Origin: Steroidobacteraceae bacterium
GTDB taxonomy: Bacteria; Pseudomonadota; Gammaproteobacteria; Steroidobacterales; Steroidobacteraceae
Assembly (NCBI GenBank): GCA_013044085.1
Contig: JABEVI010000196.1
Coordinates: forward strand, 1-6,657
Direction: 5' to 3'
DNA length: 6,657 bases
Shown: positions 1 through 6,123 of the stretch, piece after piece
How the letters are laid out: each line of letters begins with the position of its first letter
How positions within the stretch are numbered: position 1 is the first letter of the stretch
Translations under genes and position numbers: made by a program
Notes under the pieces: model-generated
Databases searched by the model: none
What the model was told of the DNA's origin: nothing
What the model saw: the letters and a program-made list of their open reading frames with translations, nothing else

Positions 1-893
1 TGAGCGGCGGGGCCTTCAGTTCCACCGGCTCCCTGACGACGCCGCTGGTGTCCTACTCGACCCTGGACCCGAACACCTATGAGCCCCTGAACTACGGCAT
101 CAGCTACCGCTCGTGGTCAGCCGGTGCGCTGTACGAGTTCAATCACAACACGAGTGTGTACGTGCGTGCGAGCCGAGGCGGCAAGGCCAATACGGATCGC
201 AACATCCTCTCCGGCTACACCAATCCCGACGGCTCCCTGACCCCGTCCGGCCAGCAGCAGGCGGTGGACATCGTCCTTCAGCAGGAAGTCGGCATCAAGC
301 ACCAGGGCCGGTTCTTCGGCGGCCGATACAACGCCACCGCGTCGTACTTTCAGACGAGCTTCGGCGAGTCGAGCTTCGATCTGACCAAACCGCTTGCGAA
401 TCGCTACTTCGTCGAAAAATATTCGGCCAAGGGCATCGAAATGAGCGGCAATCTGTACTGGGGCGGCTTGTCCTTGTATGCGCAGACGACGCTGCAGGAC
501 CCCAAGGTCGATGCCAACGCAACCGGCTCGAGTCCCGCGACACTGGTCAGCGGCGGCACGGGCTTCCTGCCCGGCGGCACAGCCAAGGTCTCCTACGCAT
601 TCGTGCCCTCCTACACCTGGGGCCCCGCCACCGGTGGTGTCGTGATACAAGGCCAGACGCAGGAAAACATCAACGGTTACCCGCCGTTCTACTCGCCGGG
701 CAACACATTCGTCGACCTGTTTGCCTCGTATCGAATCAGCCACATGGTTTCGGTCGGCATCCACGTCAACAACCTGTTCAACACCTTGGGCCTCGGCGGT
801 GGCGGTTCGGTCACCACCGGTCCGGGTGTGATCGGGGCAAGCGCCGAGCCGGGACGCACGGTGCTCGCGGACGTGACGATGAAGTTCTACTAA
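1..893 (+). CDS. TonB-dependent outer-membrane receptor, C-terminal part (5' end outside window)
   Basis: Probably the last 296 residues of a TonB-dependent receptor, an outer-membrane beta-barrel that imports a scarce ligand using TonB/ExbBD energy. The reading frame is open from base 3, so the gene is cut by the window edge; an internal GTG at 48 is not a real start. Visible signs are alternating amphipathic strands rich in Tyr, Phe and Gly (for example YNATASYFQTSF), the late-barrel signature NNLFN at about residues 256-260 of the visible part, a GRTV segment at about 284-287, and a C-terminal strand VTMKFY ending in an aromatic residue, as the barrel-assembly machinery requires. The plug domain and TonB box would lie upstream and are not seen. 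A halogenase-family gene follows 66 nt downstream on the same strand. The ligand cannot be inferred. The family call is secure; the subfamily is not. Confidence 0.9.
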   Translation, partial: SGGAFSSTGSLTTPLVSYSTLDPNTYEPLNYGISYRSWSAGALYEFNHNTSVYVRASRGGKANTDRNILSGYTNPDGSLTPSGQQQAVDIVLQQEVGIKHQGRFFGGRYNATASYFQTSFGESSFDLTKPLANRYFVEKYSAKGIEMSGNLYWGGLSLYAQTTLQDPKVDANATGSSPATLVSGGTGFLPGGTAKVSYAFVPSYTWGPATGGVVIQGQTQENINGYPPFYSPGNTFVDLFASYRISHMVSVGIHVNNLFNTLGLGGGGSVTTGPGVIGASAEPGRTVLADVTMKFY

Positions 894-905
894 GATACCG
901 GGCGC

Positions 906-938
906 GGCCGATACGGGGCGCTTCGCCCCGTATCGGCC
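906..938 (+). terminator. Perfect 15-bp hairpin between receptor and halogenase genes
   Basis: The arm GGCCGATACGGGGCG (906-920) is followed by a 3-nt CTT and its exact reverse complement CGCCCCGTATCGGCC (924-938). It starts 12 nt after the receptor stop codon. This is the position and stability expected of a transcription terminator, but the bases after it (ATTAGCGG) are not a T tract, so it is not a canonical intrinsic terminator. It could instead stabilise the 3' end of the receptor transcript, or lower expression of the halogenase within a shared transcript. The hairpin is directly visible; its function is inferred. Confidence 0.5.
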
Positions 939-948
939 ATTAGCGGTC

Positions 949-954
949 GAGGTG
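949..954 (+). promoter_or_regulatory. Ribosome binding site that fixes the halogenase TTG start
   Basis: GAGGTG lies 5 nt upstream of TTG at 960. Reading back in frame from the FAD-binding motif to the receptor stop at 891-893, TTG 960 is the only ATG, GTG or TTG codon. The first in-frame ATG after it (residue 22) falls just past the GGGSAG nucleotide-binding loop and would destroy it. Spacing and frame therefore both support the TTG start. Confidence 0.7.
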
Positions 955-959
955 CTCCC

Positions 960-2462
960 TTGTCGGATGGCAGTCGGAGGATTCAACGCATCGTCATCGT
1001 CGGCGGAGGCTCGGCAGGCTGGATGACGGCCGCGGCCCTGAGCCGATCCATCGACCGCGATTGCGCCATCACGCTGGTCGAGTCCGACGAGATCGGGATC
1101 ATCGGCGTCGGTGAGGCCACCATTCCACCGATCAAGCTGTTCAACGACATGCTCGGCCTGAATGAAAACGATTTCCTGCGCCGCACGAACGGCACGTTCA
1201 AGGTCGGCATCCAGTTCGTCGACTGGGGCAAGCTAGGTCACCGCTACTTTCATCCGTTCGGCAGTTATGGCCGGCCGTTCGATCTCGTTCAAATCCAGCA
1301 TCACTGGCAACAGGCGCATGCCCAGGGCAAGGCCGCCGAACTCGACGAGTACTGCATGGCCTGGGCCGCGGCCAAATTGGGTCGATTCGATCAGCCGGCC
1401 CAGGATCCGCGCAGCGTGCTCTCGACCTTCCTGTACGCCTATCATTTCGAGGCGACGCTGTATGCGCGCCTGCTGCGCGAGTTCGCGGAAGCACGCAACG
1501 TCACCCGCGTCGAGGGCAAGATCCTGGGGGTCGAACAGCACCCCCACAGCGGGTTCGTCGAGCGCCTGCGGCTCGATGACGGCCGGGTGGTCGAGGGTGA
1601 ACTGTTCATCGACTGCTCGGGGCTGCGTGCGTTGCTGATCGAACAGACCCTGAAGACCGGTTTCGAGGACTGGTCAAACTGGCTGCCCTGCAATCGCGCG
1701 GTGGCGGTGCCCTGCGAGAACACGGAACTCGCCCCGTACACGCGCTCGACCGCTCACGTCGCCGGCTGGCAGTGGCGAATCCCACTGCAGCACAGGACCG
1801 GCAACGGTCACGTGTATTCCTCGAACTTCATCAGCGATGACGAAGCGACGGCGGTGCTGCTGCGCAACCTCGACGGCAAAGCGCTCGCCGAACCACGTCC
1901 GATCCGGTTCACCGCGGGTTGCCGCAAGTTGCACTGGAACAAGAACGTGATTGCCATCGGCCTGTCCAGCGGCTTTCTCGAGCCCTTGGAGTCGACCTCG
2001 ATCCACCTGATCCAGGCCGGCATCTCCAAGCTGCTGGCCTATTTTCCGGACCGGGATTTCGATCCGCTCGTCACCCGGGAGTTCAACCGGGTGGCACTCG
2101 CGGAAGTCGAACGCATCCGCGACTTCATCATCCTGCACTACCACCTGACCGGCCGCGACGACAGCGAACTGTGGCGCTATTGCGCCAACATGTCGGTGCC
2201 CGAATCACTGCAGTACAAGATCGATCATTTTCGTCACTATGGACGCATCCTGCCGGGCGAAATGGACGTCTTCGGGCCCTCCAGCTGGCTCGCCGTGCAC
2301 ATTGGCCAGATGAACTGGCCGCAGCGCAACGACCCGCTGCTTGGCTATCGGAATTTCAACGCCACGGGTTACCTCGAGCAACTGCGTGCGAGCATGGCGA
2401 ATGCCGCGCAGCGCATGCCCACCCACCAGGCCTACATCGACCGGCATTGCAAGGCGGGCTGA
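960..2462 (+). CDS. Flavin-dependent tryptophan halogenase family protein
   Basis: Complete 500-residue protein of the tryptophan halogenase (PrnA/RebH-like) family; known members run about 500-540 residues. Such enzymes use FADH2, O2 and halide to make HOCl or HOBr, which passes through a tunnel to a lysine beside the substrate. Visible motifs are the FAD-binding loop IVIVGGGSAGW (11-21), GEATIPP (51-57), the catalytic-lysine region NGTFKVGIQF with Lys81 matching PrnA Lys79, the halogenase signature WQWRIP with Trp270 and Trp272, and FLEPLEST (339-346), where Glu344 matches PrnA Glu346. The next residue is Ser347, where PrnA and RebH have Gly at the chloride site. No signal peptide is seen, so it is probably cytoplasmic. 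It would need a flavin reductase, which is not in the window. Relatives beside TonB receptors are common in Proteobacteria and often lack a known substrate; free tryptophan should not be assumed. The family is secure, the substrate unknown. Confidence 0.92.
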   Translation: MSDGSRRIQRIVIVGGGSAGWMTAAALSRSIDRDCAITLVESDEIGIIGVGEATIPPIKLFNDMLGLNENDFLRRTNGTFKVGIQFVDWGKLGHRYFHPFGSYGRPFDLVQIQHHWQQAHAQGKAAELDEYCMAWAAAKLGRFDQPAQDPRSVLSTFLYAYHFEATLYARLLREFAEARNVTRVEGKILGVEQHPHSGFVERLRLDDGRVVEGELFIDCSGLRALLIEQTLKTGFEDWSNWLPCNRAVAVPCENTELAPYTRSTAHVAGWQWRIPLQHRTGNGHVYSSNFISDDEATAVLLRNLDGKALAEPRPIRFTAGCRKLHWNKNVIAIGLSSGFLEPLESTSIHLIQAGISKLLAYFPDRDFDPLVTREFNRVALAEVERIRDFIILHYHLTGRDDSELWRYCANMSVPESLQYKIDHFRHYGRILPGEMDVFGPSSWLAVHIGQMNWPQRNDPLLGYRNFNATGYLEQLRASMANAAQRMPTHQAYIDRHCKAG

Positions 2463-2492
2463 AGCTACGAATGCCAAGGCCGTCGCCGAACC

Positions 2493-3365
2493 CTAATGCG
2501 TCGGCGAGCCGCGGATCGCGTTCCAAAGATCGTCCGCCAGACCGCGAATCGCCCATTGTTTGTAAGGTCTCGATGCCCGCTGCGCAATGGCCTCCGTGAC
2601 CAGCGCGGCACACGCATCGGCGAACCGTTGGGCCGTATCCTCATCCAGGGCCCGACCGCACAAACCCGCCGCGACCCGCTCATCGAGGAAGGCCACCGGC
2701 GCCACCGACCCGAAGGCGATCCGCGCCCCGGCAATGCTGGCTCGGGCCGCGTCCAGAGTCACGAACAAGGCGGCGTTCAAACGGGCCACCGCGACGCTCG
2801 AGCGCACGCCGACCTTGGCGAATGCGCTGCGCTGATGATCGCGGAGCGAGGCGAAGGAGAGATCAACGATGGCTTCGCCGACGCCCGGGCGCGGGCCGCC
2901 GGCACGCGCGAGCACCTCCCGCAGCGGATACCTGCGCACCTGACCGGTACGATCGACGATGCCGAGGTCGGCGTCCAAAGCGAGCAGCGCCGGAATCGCG
3001 TCCGCACATGCCGAGGCGTTGGCGACGTTGCCGCCGATCGTGGCAATATTTCTGACCTGCGCGGAGCCGACGTGCGCGGCGGCTTGGCTCAGACAGTTGG
3101 CGTGGATCCGCAGCAAGCCGTCGGCTTCGATTCGCGCAAAGCTCGTCAGCGCGCCGATGTGGATCCTGCCGCCTTGCTCGCGAACGAACACGAGTTCACC
3201 CATCCCCGAGATGTCGATCAACAGATCCGGGCGCTCGCCCGAGGCGCGCAATTGCAGCATCACATCCGTGCCGCCCGCGATCAACCGGCTCGCGGGCGTG
3301 GCACGCCCCAGCGCCGTCGCGAGCGCGGCCATATCACGGGGTGCGCAAAACTCCGGTGCCCTCAC
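2493..3365 (-). CDS. Molybdenum hydroxylase, medium FAD-binding subunit (CoxM/XdhB-like)
   Basis: Complete 290-residue FAD subunit, a normal length for the family. In the heterotrimer it takes electrons from the 2Fe-2S subunit and passes them to an external acceptor. Visible motifs are LIAGGTDVMLQLR (28-40), the first FAD pyrophosphate loop, and VRNIATIGGNVANAS (104-118), the second. The C-terminal CO-dehydrogenase flavoprotein domain begins around AFAKVGVRSSVAVARLNAAL (181-200). The GTG start at 3365 overlaps the TGA stop of the small-subunit gene in a GTGA tetranucleotide. No clear ribosome binding site is seen, so translation is probably coupled to the upstream gene. The next candidate start, Met12, would remove the expected N-terminal strand. 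This is the last gene of the unit; it converges on the halogenase with 30 nt between stops. Its natural electron acceptor (NAD, quinone, cytochrome or O2) cannot be read here. Confidence 0.93.
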   Translation of the reverse strand: MRAPEFCAPRDMAALATALGRATPASRLIAGGTDVMLQLRASGERPDLLIDISGMGELVFVREQGGRIHIGALTSFARIEADGLLRIHANCLSQAAAHVGSAQVRNIATIGGNVANASACADAIPALLALDADLGIVDRTGQVRRYPLREVLARAGGPRPGVGEAIVDLSFASLRDHQRSAFAKVGVRSSVAVARLNAALFVTLDAARASIAGARIAFGSVAPVAFLDERVAAGLCGRALDEDTAQRFADACAALVTEAIAQRASRPYKQWAIRGLADDLWNAIRGSPTH

Positions 3366-3832
3366 GCCGGCCCGGCCATTTCATCGGCGGCGGCCGCCAC
3401 CGCCTCGATGATCGGTTCGTATCCCGTGCAGCGGCACAAATTCCCGGCGAGCGCGCGCCGGATCTCCTCGCGCGAGGGCTGTTGCACGCGCATCAGCAGC
3501 GCGGTCGCCGACATCAGCATCCCCGGCGTGCAAAAGCCGCACTGGATTGCGCCCCGTTCGATGAAATTGCGCTGCAGGGCGTTCGCGCCATCGCCGGAAG
3601 CGAGGCCCTCGATGGTGAGCAGCGAGCGTCCCTCGACCTGCGCCGCGAGCACGAGACAGGAGTTCACCGCGAGACCGTCGATCAGCACGGTGCAGGCGCC
3701 GCACTCGCCCTCCGCACATCCTTCCTTGGTGCCCGTCAACGCCAGCGCATCGCGCAGCACGTCGATCAGGCGGGCGTCGGCGTCGATATCGACGCTCACC
3801 GCCGCACCGTTGATGATGCAATTCAGCCGCAT
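3362..3832 (-). CDS. Molybdenum hydroxylase, small 2Fe-2S subunit (CoxS/XdhC-like)
   Basis: Complete 156-residue iron-sulfur subunit, a typical length for the family. It carries electrons from the molybdenum centre to FAD through two 2Fe-2S clusters. The N-terminal plant-type ferredoxin domain has Cys39, Cys44, Cys47 and Cys59 (GCAEGECGACTV ... NSC). The C-terminal four-helix domain has Cys98, Cys101, Cys133 and Cys135 (QCGFCTPGM ... CRCTGY). All eight ligands are present. There is no twin-arginine signal, unlike the periplasmic aldehyde oxidoreductase PaoA, so the complex should be cytoplasmic. The ATG start overlaps the end of the large-subunit gene by 10 nt and has AGGGAG 5 nt upstream (3838-3843). 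The 3' end overlaps the FAD-subunit start by 4 nt. The family assignment is very secure; it says nothing about substrate, which the large subunit sets. Confidence 0.96.
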   Translation of the reverse strand: MRLNCIINGAAVSVDIDADARLIDVLRDALALTGTKEGCAEGECGACTVLIDGLAVNSCLVLAAQVEGRSLLTIEGLASGDGANALQRNFIERGAIQCGFCTPGMLMSATALLMRVQQPSREEIRRALAGNLCRCTGYEPIIEAVAAAADEMAGPA

Positions 3833-6108
3833 GCCGGCTCCCTGGATCCAGACGGGGCGCGGTCTCCGAGCGCCGCCAGGATGCGATCGGGCGTCAAGGG
3901 CAGAGTCGCGAGCCTCGTACCCAAGGCCCGATTGACCGCGTTGACGATCGTGGCGGCCGTCGGCACGACCGCGATTTCGCCGACGCTCTTCGCTCCGTAG
4001 GGCCCTTCATCGCCGTCGTGCTCGACCAGCAGCACCCTGACGGGCGGCATGTCGGCCGCATTGATCAAATGGTAGTTCTTGAAGCCGCCGGCACCGGTAC
4101 GACCGGCACCGTCGATCGTGACCTCCTCGCACAAGGCACTGCCGATTCCGGACTGAATGGCGCCACGACACTGCCCCTCGACCATCTGCCGATTGATCGC
4201 CCGGCCGATGTCCACCACCGTCAGCACCTCGTTCACACGAACGAGGCCGGTCAACACGTCAACCTCGACTTCGGCGAACTGCACACAGTAAGAACCTGGG
4301 TTGGAGGTGCCCCGGTGGGTATGCGTCACGATCATGTCCCGGGCGTACCGCATACGCGCAGCTTGGACGATTTGTGCATAGGACAAGCCGGAGTCCCCGC
4401 CCCCGAGGGGCACCACCCGGCCGCCGGCGGCGCAGAGATTTTCGCTCGCCACCGCCAGCAATTCGGCCGCGGCTTCGATCAGCCGTGCGCGCATTTTCGC
4501 CGCCAACGCGCGCGCGGCCGCGCCACAGAAATAGGTCAGTCGGCTGCCGAAGCAGCCGAAGTCATACGGCGTGCTCTCGCTGTCGGCCTCGCGGGTGGAG
4601 ATCATCTGCGGCGCCACGTCGAGCTCTTCGGCGATGATGGTCTGCAGGGTAACCGCACTGCCCGCCCCGACCTCGTGAATGCTCGCGTTCAAGTCGAGGC
4701 TGCCATCCTCGTTCATTTTCAAGGTCATCGTGGTCGCTTCCGGGAACGCATCGCTGAATATGCCGTTTTTGTGCGCACCGCACGCGAGGCCGACGGCCCT
4801 GCGGATTCGGCCGGTGCCGGCGGGCAACCCGACCCGCTCGCGCCATCCGAAAGCCTCCGCACCGCGCGCGAGACACCGCCGCACCCAGGCCTCGCCAACC
4901 GAATGGCCGGTGAGCGGATCGATGTCACCCGGATGAACGAGATTGCGCAAACGGATCTCGAGCGGATCCAACCCCAGGCGACTTGCGACCTGATCCAGAT
5001 GGATCTCGGCGCAAGTCGCGATATCCGGTGCACCCCAGCCGCGCATCCCGCCCGCCACGGGGGTGTTGGTATAGGCAACCCGGCCACGGTGGTGGTAGCG
5101 CCCGACGCGGTACAGTCGTGTCAACTTGTGGGCCATCGCCTCCGAATAATCGGGCGAACTGCTGGCGTAGGCGCCGGCCGCGAGCAAGGTGTCCACCTCG
5201 AGGTCGAGGATGAGTCCGTCGGCACCCACCGTGCTGCGTACGTCCGAACGCTGCTGCGCGCGCACCATGGTCGAACGGATGCATGCCTCGCGATCCAACG
5301 TGAGGCAGACGGGCCTGCCGGTGCGCATCGCGAGGTAGGCGGTCACGGGTTCGAGGATGAACTCCTGTTTGCCGCCGAAGGATCCGCCCATCGGCACCTT
5401 CACGATACGCACCTTGTTGTACGCAAGCCCGAGCAGATCGGCGACCACGGTGCGCGCCCCATAAACGCTCTGGCAGGGACTCCAAACCGTGAGCCGCCCC
5501 GATGCGTCGAAGTTCGCGAGGCAGGTGTGCGGCTCGATCGCGGCGTGATGCAGCATCTGCGTGCTCACGCGGGTGCATGTCCTCACCGCGTCGGCGGGTG
5601 CCACCGGCGCATCGCCGGTCGCATGATCGAACCGATGCAACAAGTTGCCGCCCGCGTGAATATGCGCTGCGTCGGGCTCGAGCGCCGTCTCGGCGCTGAG
5701 CACCGCAGGCAGCGGCGTGTAGCCAACCTCGATCCGGCGCACGCCCTCGCGGGCCGCCTGCGGACTCGTCGCGACCACCGCGGCGATCCGGTCGCCCACG
5801 AAACGGGCGGTCACCGCGAACAGGCTCTCGTCATCCACGCATCCTGCCTGCCCCGGAACGATCCGGTACCGGCAGTAACGCGTCGCCGGCGCGTCTTCAT
5901 GGCTGTAAACACCGATGACACCGGACACCTGGAGCGCCCGTCGCGCATCGATCGAATCGATGCGGGCATGGGCGTGCGGACTCGTCAGCAGACACGCGTA
6001 CGACATGCCAGCCAGCCGCAAGTCCGTTGCGTACCGCAATTCACCGCTCGCCTTCGCGAACGCATCCGGACACGGCGGGCTCAGGCCTACGTATTTGAAA
6101 GCAGCCAT
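3823..6108 (-). CDS. Molybdenum hydroxylase, large molybdopterin-binding catalytic subunit (XdhA/CoxL-like)
   Basis: Complete 761-residue catalytic subunit, near the usual 750-800. It would hydroxylate a heteroaromatic or aldehyde carbon with water-derived oxygen at a molybdopterin centre. In order it shows the alpha/beta hammerhead domain (about 17-130, with GELRYATD and VGDRIAAVVA), then two molybdopterin domains. By eye-alignment to bovine xanthine oxidase, Gln213 (SPCQSV) matches Gln767, Arg356 (GGMRGWGAPD) matches Arg912, and Glu711 (KSVGEIAVVP) matches catalytic Glu1261. Purine-binding Glu802 becomes Gln248 (GGSFGGKQ), Arg880 appears to become Ala324, and Phe914 becomes Trp358. The CoxL loop AYxCSFR is absent, so it is not form I CO dehydrogenase. 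The usual GQG becomes GAG (481-483). No export signal is seen. The ATG start has GAGGT at 6112-6116 and lies 15 nt after the kinase stop. The substrate is unknown; xanthine is unlikely. XdhC/CoxF-type maturation genes are not in the window. Confidence 0.94.
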   Translation of the reverse strand: MAAFKYVGLSPPCPDAFAKASGELRYATDLRLAGMSYACLLTSPHAHARIDSIDARRALQVSGVIGVYSHEDAPATRYCRYRIVPGQAGCVDDESLFAVTARFVGDRIAAVVATSPQAAREGVRRIEVGYTPLPAVLSAETALEPDAAHIHAGGNLLHRFDHATGDAPVAPADAVRTCTRVSTQMLHHAAIEPHTCLANFDASGRLTVWSPCQSVYGARTVVADLLGLAYNKVRIVKVPMGGSFGGKQEFILEPVTAYLAMRTGRPVCLTLDREACIRSTMVRAQQRSDVRSTVGADGLILDLEVDTLLAAGAYASSSPDYSEAMAHKLTRLYRVGRYHHRGRVAYTNTPVAGGMRGWGAPDIATCAEIHLDQVASRLGLDPLEIRLRNLVHPGDIDPLTGHSVGEAWVRRCLARGAEAFGWRERVGLPAGTGRIRRAVGLACGAHKNGIFSDAFPEATTMTLKMNEDGSLDLNASIHEVGAGSAVTLQTIIAEELDVAPQMISTREADSESTPYDFGCFGSRLTYFCGAAARALAAKMRARLIEAAAELLAVASENLCAAGGRVVPLGGGDSGLSYAQIVQAARMRYARDMIVTHTHRGTSNPGSYCVQFAEVEVDVLTGLVRVNEVLTVVDIGRAINRQMVEGQCRGAIQSGIGSALCEEVTIDGAGRTGAGGFKNYHLINAADMPPVRVLLVEHDGDEGPYGAKSVGEIAVVPTAATIVNAVNRALGTRLATLPLTPDRILAALGDRAPSGSREPACG

Positions 6109-6111
6109 CGA

Positions 6112-6116
6112 ACCTC
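6112..6116 (-). promoter_or_regulatory. Ribosome binding site of the large-subunit gene, inside the kinase-hydroxylase gap
   Basis: On the - strand GAGGT lies 3 nt before ATG 6108. It sits within the 15-nt gap that follows the kinase stop codon. There is no room for a promoter in the gap, so the large subunit is either read from the kinase transcript or from a promoter within the kinase coding region. Confidence 0.6.
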
Positions 6117-6123
6117 AGGGTGG

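Noticed and set aside
113..986. Open frames on both strands overlapping the receptor (+ 113-943 and - 117-986)
   Set aside because: The receptor frame carries the barrel motifs and a correct aromatic C-terminus. The others have no motif and run through the hairpin spacer.
2483..2507. A possible hairpin at the convergent junction: TCGCCGA (2483-2489) and TCGGCGA (2501-2507)
   Set aside because: It has only 7 bp, an 11-nt loop, no T tract on either side, and lies partly inside the FAD-subunit coding region. Such short matches are common in GC-rich DNA.
2496..3935. A 479-codon open frame on the + strand, opposite the FAD and iron-sulfur subunits
   Set aside because: It is antisense to two confident genes, has no domain signal, and its composition is that of a codon-bias shadow.
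3823..6108. Annotation of the large subunit as aerobic CO dehydrogenase
   Set aside because: The form I active-site loop AYxCSFR is absent from the protein, and the residues around the cofactor fit the wider XdhA-like branch better.
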